Positions 59,366 through 64,000 of a stretch of DNA of 64,000 nucleotides are shown here, in pieces. The position numbers and the translations under genes were made by a program. Under the pieces are notes generated by a model. The model made no database searches. It was not told the origin of the DNA and saw nothing but the letters and a program-made list of their open reading frames with translations. Each line of letters starts with the position of its first letter. The first letter of the stretch is position 1. The stretch comes from an uncultured Verrucomicrobiales bacterium (GTDB lineage Bacteria; Verrucomicrobiota; Verrucomicrobiia; Verrucomicrobiales; Akkermansiaceae): positions 33,588-97,587 of the forward strand of contig CALBVY010000013.1 of assembly GCA_937969495.1 (NCBI GenBank), read 5' to 3'.

Positions 59366-61048
59366 TTAACGCTGAGGATAATTATCGGGAGTTTTATCCA
59401 TACGCATTCCTCGGATAGTTCTGCGTAGATCTGATTTATGAGCAGCTCCAGGATTCCTTGGGTCAACATTACTATGGTCTGGTTTGATTGCTGTAGATCT
59501 TCTCAGACGTGTTGATGTTTTACGATTACTGGAAACACATGTTGGATCATAAGCGGTTGGCGTGACCACAAACACAAGGCTAGATTGCTCCTTGCTGGTT
59601 TGCTTGGATTTGAAAAAGAAATTCAACACAGGGATATCGCCTAATAGAGGCACCTTGCTCTTTTTGTTGCCTTTACCCTCACCATAGAAACCTCCTACGA
59701 TAAGAGAATTTCCATTAGGGATTCTTGCAATGGATTCAATCGTCGCCTCACTTACGCGTGGATAGACATTACCAGACTGTGAGGTGATGTTTTCCACAAT
59801 TTGTGCATTACGCGGGCGCATGTTCATGCGGATAGTGCCATCAGGAAGCAGACTAGGAGTCACCGAAATAGTCACCCCAATCTCGCGCGTTGTATCAGGA
59901 TCTGTAGAGTCGCTTTGGTCAATTTTATAACGCACCTCATCGGTGATAGTGAAACTATTACTGGTATTATTCACGGTGGAAGTAATGATAGGCACTCGGT
60001 CAATGAGAGAAATGATTGCCTTTTCATTATCTTCTGTGATCACCACAGGATTGGATTTTTGAGTGACTAAATTCCCATCATTAAGAGCACGTAAGACACC
60101 ACTGAGCTGAAATGGCGTTAGGATGATATTACTGGTATCCGCACCCACCGTTTCAGTAGAACCAGCAGCGGCACTTCCAGAAACCGCACCACCAGTAAAC
60201 TCTGTTCCAAGGCCAAACACACTATTAAGACTACGAATGACATCCACGGACACGCCACTCTCACCCAGTGATGTGGTCCAATCTACACCTGACTGATGAC
60301 CAGCGACGCTGTTTACTCGCAGAATTTTCACCTCCACAACAATCTGTCCCTTCGGGCGATCAATCTTGTTCAGCACTTTCTCAACACTTTCAATGTGATG
60401 CATGGTATCGATGACTACAATCGTATTGGTTTTCGGCTCAAAATTCACAATACCGCGTCCAGAGGTTAACAAGGGCTGAATGAGGGCTTTGATCTGCTCA
60501 ATATCTGTGGGACGTAGATACTTAAGCTGATAGGTCCACTCTTTAGCTGGTAGTTTATCCAACTGCGCATCCATCATCGCGTAGACGGTATTGCCTTTCA
60601 CATACATTCGTAGTCCATACTGGAATGCCAGTTCTTCCATCTGCTTCAGGGCACCTGTATCACCGTTAAGATGACCTGTGACCTTATAATTTTCAGTATT
60701 AAGCTGATTATTGTGGAAGTATTGTTTTCCTGCGCGGCGCGCTAGAAGCTGGAAGATATCATTGATATTAGCATCCTTAATAAGAAAGCCACCTTCATCT
60801 TCGGCAATCGATTCATCATCTACCCGAAGAGGCGGTTCAACAGCTGCGGCAGGCTGGCCTTCAGGCACCTCAGCAGCTGGATTCTCTGGCTCCTGGGGTG
60901 CGTTAGCAGCAGGTTCATCGGGTATAGCATTCTGCTCGATCGCAGGCTGAGGCGGATTAACGGAACCAACCGGTGCGGGAATGTCTTGGGCTGTTGCATT
61001 TGAAAAGGCCAATAGCCCTCCTAGCAGTATTGCGGTTTTATTTTTCAT
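59366..61048 (-). CDS. Secretin (GspD/PilQ family)
   Basis: Signal peptide, VVEVKILRVNS, secretin domain ...VPLLGDIPVLNFFFKSKQTSKEQSSLVFVVTPT. Confidence 0.92.
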   Translation of the reverse strand: MKNKTAILLGGLLAFSNATAQDIPAPVGSVNPPQPAIEQNAIPDEPAANAPQEPENPAAEVPEGQPAAAVEPPLRVDDESIAEDEGGFLIKDANINDIFQLLARRAGKQYFHNNQLNTENYKVTGHLNGDTGALKQMEELAFQYGLRMYVKGNTVYAMMDAQLDKLPAKEWTYQLKYLRPTDIEQIKALIQPLLTSGRGIVNFEPKTNTIVVIDTMHHIESVEKVLNKIDRPKGQIVVEVKILRVNSVAGHQSGVDWTTSLGESGVSVDVIRSLNSVFGLGTEFTGGAVSGSAAAGSTETVGADTSNIILTPFQLSGVLRALNDGNLVTQKSNPVVITEDNEKAIISLIDRVPIITSTVNNTSNSFTITDEVRYKIDQSDSTDPDTTREIGVTISVTPSLLPDGTIRMNMRPRNAQIVENITSQSGNVYPRVSEATIESIARIPNGNSLIVGGFYGEGKGNKKSKVPLLGDIPVLNFFFKSKQTSKEQSSLVFVVTPTAYDPTCVSSNRKTSTRLRRSTAIKPDHSNVDPRNPGAAHKSDLRRTIRGMRMDKTPDNYPQR

Positions 61049-61071
61049 GATATCTAAGGGTTTGTGTGTTG

Positions 61072-61674
61072 TTATTTTTCGTCTGAGGAAAATGATTCAT
61101 CTAAATTGAGTGGCGTGGCCTTACCGTCTCGAGGGCGAGTAATCCCCTTAACGGCTTCGATGGATCCATCCCGGCTCATGCCTTGAGGAAGAACATCCAT
61201 TTTTCTAGTAACACGCTCTCCTGTATCTAGATTTTTAAAAAGGATATTATTGAGAGCCACAGAAATAATCTGAACATTAAATTGACGGCGCCCATGAATA
61301 ACAGGAAGCACTTGGCCTTCCACATATTCTCTTGAGCCGATGAAAAACTTATCATCTGCGGGTAATACCGCAGTTACTTTAATAGCTTGAATGGCTTTAG
61401 CAAATGCATCTGATCGCACAGGGGCAGCTCGTTTTTTGACCACCGGAGCTGATAAATTTTGCAATAAGCCAAAAGGCCCCTTGCTCCGCTTCACGATAGG
61501 TAAACTATTACGCATTTCTTCCAGCCATGTTTGGCGTTCCGCTTCGCTAAGAAACTTACTATCACGTGCCTTAAAATCTTTTTCAGGCATCGCACTCGTC
61601 TTCACATCATTAGCTAATGATGGTACTACGAACAGGATAAGTATGACTGCTGTTAAGCTTAATTTTTGGTCCAT
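61072..61674 (-). CDS. Hypothetical periplasmic protein, Amuc_1099-like by position
   Basis: Signal peptide; lies between secretin and PilO-like genes. Confidence 0.5.
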   Translation of the reverse strand: MDQKLSLTAVILILFVVPSLANDVKTSAMPEKDFKARDSKFLSEAERQTWLEEMRNSLPIVKRSKGPFGLLQNLSAPVVKKRAAPVRSDAFAKAIQAIKVTAVLPADDKFFIGSREYVEGQVLPVIHGRRQFNVQIISVALNNILFKNLDTGERVTRKMDVLPQGMSRDGSIEAVKGITRPRDGKATPLNLDESFSSDEK

Positions 61675-62204
61675 ACCGTGAATTGCGTGGTGAAGTTAAG
61701 TTTGCGTTTACTGCTGTGTGGGGCGATTGATAATGAATCTAGTTGCAGCTGTGGCAGCTTAGATTCTACCTCCATCAAAGCCAACTGCATAGCACGAAAA
61801 GTTCCAGTGAAATTCATTTCTACCTGACTTGCCGATTGGGCAACGCCTTTGCCTAATCCTGCGCTATAGTTTACCCAGTTATGAGGTGCTCGAGAAAACT
61901 CTTGCCCAGAAAACTTTTTTTCTGCTGTTTTCCAATGCTCGACAAAAGTTCCTCGCGTCTCCTTATCCAGGATTTCCTGCCAATTTTGTAAGTGACTCGA
62001 GTTCTCCGCTGCACGCTTTTCCAGTGCGGTAATAGCACGCTCCTCAACTTGAGACTTATTGTATTTGCGCTGCTTGATTTGAAATTTTTTATTGATTGAA
62101 GAAACATAATACAATGCAGCTCCAATGAGAAGACAGAAAACAAGTAATGGTAAAACTAAACCAAATACGGCAACCGATTTTTGATAGTAAGAATTTATTT
62201 TCAT
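61659..62204 (-). CDS. PilO/Amuc_1100-like single-TM protein (by position and architecture)
   Basis: N-terminal TM LVLPLLVFCLLIGAALYYV, coiled-coil, small alpha/beta domain; overlapping flanking genes. Confidence 0.5.
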   Translation of the reverse strand: MKINSYYQKSVAVFGLVLPLLVFCLLIGAALYYVSSINKKFQIKQRKYNKSQVEERAITALEKRAAENSSHLQNWQEILDKETRGTFVEHWKTAEKKFSGQEFSRAPHNWVNYSAGLGKGVAQSASQVEMNFTGTFRAMQLALMEVESKLPQLQLDSLSIAPHSSKRKLNFTTQFTVWTKN

Positions 62205-63982
62205 TTACTCTTAGGTTTAATTGCTCCAATCGCTAAATCATCCACACTGCTAAATGTTTGAAGAATAACCATGTTGAATGAATATTTCAGATTGTCTCCT
62301 AAATTCTGAGGATTAATCGAGTTAAAATTCTGATTGATTTTCTGGGTGAACTTAACCGTTAGATCCCGCTCACTTGAATTCGTTAGATAAGCACTATTCC
62401 CAGTCGCCAAAGCAACCTCTGCAAAGATTTTCTTCATTCCTTCACGCGTGCTAATTTCAGAGAGATGCTTGAGGCCAGCATCATTGGCGAAACCTCTGAT
62501 CACCCACTCTTTCTGAAAGCCATATTTTCTAACCTTTTGCTCAGGCTTTTGCTTAACACGGTGATTAACACCACTGAGAATAGCTGATCCATTATCAGGT
62601 GCGATGCGAGTTATAAGCTCCATGCTGACCCATGCCTTTGAACGATCCTTAAGGAGGCTTTCCCAATGATTGTATTGCTGAATCTTCTGGTTGATCCCAG
62701 CCGTTATCGCCACAGAGTTTTTGGGTTGATGAACCCAAGCAGGGCTAGACATTTTCTTCCAGACATTGAACCCTGAATAGAGGAGCACGCCACACAGCGC
62801 AACTGCTGCTAATGCCTTCAGTCTTCGCCCTAGCTTGAGGAGTTTCATATCCTTTTGAGCAGGATTCAGCTCTAACTCCTCTCGGCTAGGCGCCAAGAAG
62901 TCTTGCGAATGCCACTGTTCATCTTGATAAGAGCTAAAAGTTTCATTCCCTACTAAGGGATAAATATTAGGATCTATTTTTCGAGTAATCGTCAACATCT
63001 CCAAAGGTGTATTCTCTGGAAGATTATGGTTTTTCATAATCTCGTGGATATCAACGAGCATAATATCAGAACCCATCATTGAGCTTTGAAGACTGACAAT
63101 AGCGGAATCTACATCTTGTCCAGATACAGGCAGAAGCTGAATAGTTGGGTTTTCTAGCTCAAAGGCTGTTGCCGTGGCTAAAACAGCAGGCCCAATATTT
63201 ACGGGCACTTCAGCGCCATTGGCATGTGGCATATAGCGAAGCAACATGAGATCATAGCTGCTATTAAAAAAACCTAACAGGGTAAACTTTTTGTAATTCA
63301 ACACAGCGACAGTACCTTTACTATCGACATCAGAAAACCAAGGCATGGATGCAATAGCGCACAGTGGGGCACATAGGGCTGTTGTCCGCACAGGAAGATT
63401 CATACTTTCACCAATTTCTCGGAATGCTTTGAGAGCACCATCGTATTTCCGAGATACCGCTACCGCTGTAGCAAACTCATTGCCTTCAGAGGCTCCAGCA
63501 TAGGGAAATAAACGCCACGCATGACTGCTGAGAGAAACAGTCTTATCCTCCAAAGCCTCTTTGGGAGACTCAAGCATCATGGCCCGTAGCTCTTTGAGCT
63601 CACTAGGATTCTGATGTTCTGGTCCTAGACTCGCGATCGACATTTCATCTGCGAGGTAAAAAATGATCCCTAATGACTTAGCACGAGGAGCAGCCTCATG
63701 AAGAAGCGTGTGATGAACAAGCTTCTCCAGTTCATCATACTGAGCTAGCTCACTGGAGCTTAGCCTGCCAATTGCTTGATAAAAATTGCTTGATACCACA
63801 TGTAAAAAACAATCAGCTCCACCATCATCTTTGATGTAGAAGTGGATTTGAACATTGAGATCTAATGCATCACGGTACCAATCTTTGTTTTTAAGGCGGC
63901 TAGTTGTTGCAGCAAGCTTCACCGTGCGGCGATATTGCTGAAAAATATTAAGTTGTGCCGGGTGTAATTCTTCGGTCATCAA
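62201..63982 (-). CDS. PilM/PilN-like pilus assembly protein, Amuc_1101-like
   Basis: 593 aa with N-terminal ATPase-like region, TM (LKALAAVALCGVLLYSGFNVW) and C-terminal periplasmic region. Confidence 0.5.
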   Translation of the reverse strand: MMTEELHPAQLNIFQQYRRTVKLAATTSRLKNKDWYRDALDLNVQIHFYIKDDGGADCFLHVVSSNFYQAIGRLSSSELAQYDELEKLVHHTLLHEAAPRAKSLGIIFYLADEMSIASLGPEHQNPSELKELRAMMLESPKEALEDKTVSLSSHAWRLFPYAGASEGNEFATAVAVSRKYDGALKAFREIGESMNLPVRTTALCAPLCAIASMPWFSDVDSKGTVAVLNYKKFTLLGFFNSSYDLMLLRYMPHANGAEVPVNIGPAVLATATAFELENPTIQLLPVSGQDVDSAIVSLQSSMMGSDIMLVDIHEIMKNHNLPENTPLEMLTITRKIDPNIYPLVGNETFSSYQDEQWHSQDFLAPSREELELNPAQKDMKLLKLGRRLKALAAVALCGVLLYSGFNVWKKMSSPAWVHQPKNSVAITAGINQKIQQYNHWESLLKDRSKAWVSMELITRIAPDNGSAILSGVNHRVKQKPEQKVRKYGFQKEWVIRGFANDAGLKHLSEISTREGMKKIFAEVALATGNSAYLTNSSERDLTVKFTQKINQNFNSINPQNLGDNLKYSFNMVILQTFSSVDDLAIGAIKPKSK

Positions 63983-64000
63983 TGCTGTAATAGGTGAAAA

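Noticed and set aside
1-64000. Global reassignment of UGA to an amino acid (code 4/25) to explain the two interrupted ORFs
   Set aside because: UGA is used as the normal terminator of intact genes here, e.g. mutY (31860-31862), acylphosphatase (27558-27560) and the DUF2062 gene (42421-42423); prfB (RF2) with its autoregulatory UGA frameshift is also present.
1-64000. tRNA/rRNA genes, CRISPR arrays, phage or IS transposase genes
   Set aside because: Scanning the intergenic regions by eye found no tRNA T-loop-like contexts, regularly spaced repeats or transposase-like ORFs; a tRNAscan/CRISPR search would be needed to exclude them fully.

Overview
64 kb of a chromosome, probably from a Verrucomicrobia-type bacterium (inferred from FloA, SHD1-domain and TIGR04073-like proteins and an Amuc_1098-1101-like pilus cluster). 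It is mostly densely packed housekeeping genes: menE-menC-menA, serS, mutY, a murU/amgK-like pair, argB, a CCA-type nucleotidyltransferase, lspA-ileS, nadK, recO, prfB with programmed frameshift, gmk, split coaC/coaB, malQ, and a type IV pilus/T2SS cluster. I saw no rRNA, tRNA, CRISPR array or transposase gene. The most notable signal is two ORFs that the six-frame track splits at an in-frame UGA and that read as probable selenoproteins. (1) A lipoprotein thioredoxin (complement 46670..47269) has UGA exactly at the first Cys of the CGPC active site (FYSDT-U-GPCQKVAPV), followed by a hairpin with a bulged U. (2) A MerC-family protein (5519..6103) has UGA followed 12 nt later by a perfect 6-bp hairpin with a GG-starting loop that resembles the E. 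coli fdhF SECIS; its extended reading frame ends in an ATGA overlap with the next gene. Other observations include a nested inverted-repeat element with a second, 'empty' copy 27 kb away, adjacent lipoproteins sharing N- and C-terminal tags, a tandem-DUF481 protein, a lipobox-bearing histone-deacetylase-fold protein, and a structured intergenic region upstream of a PhoH-like gene. All assignments come from reading the sequence; no database search was run.
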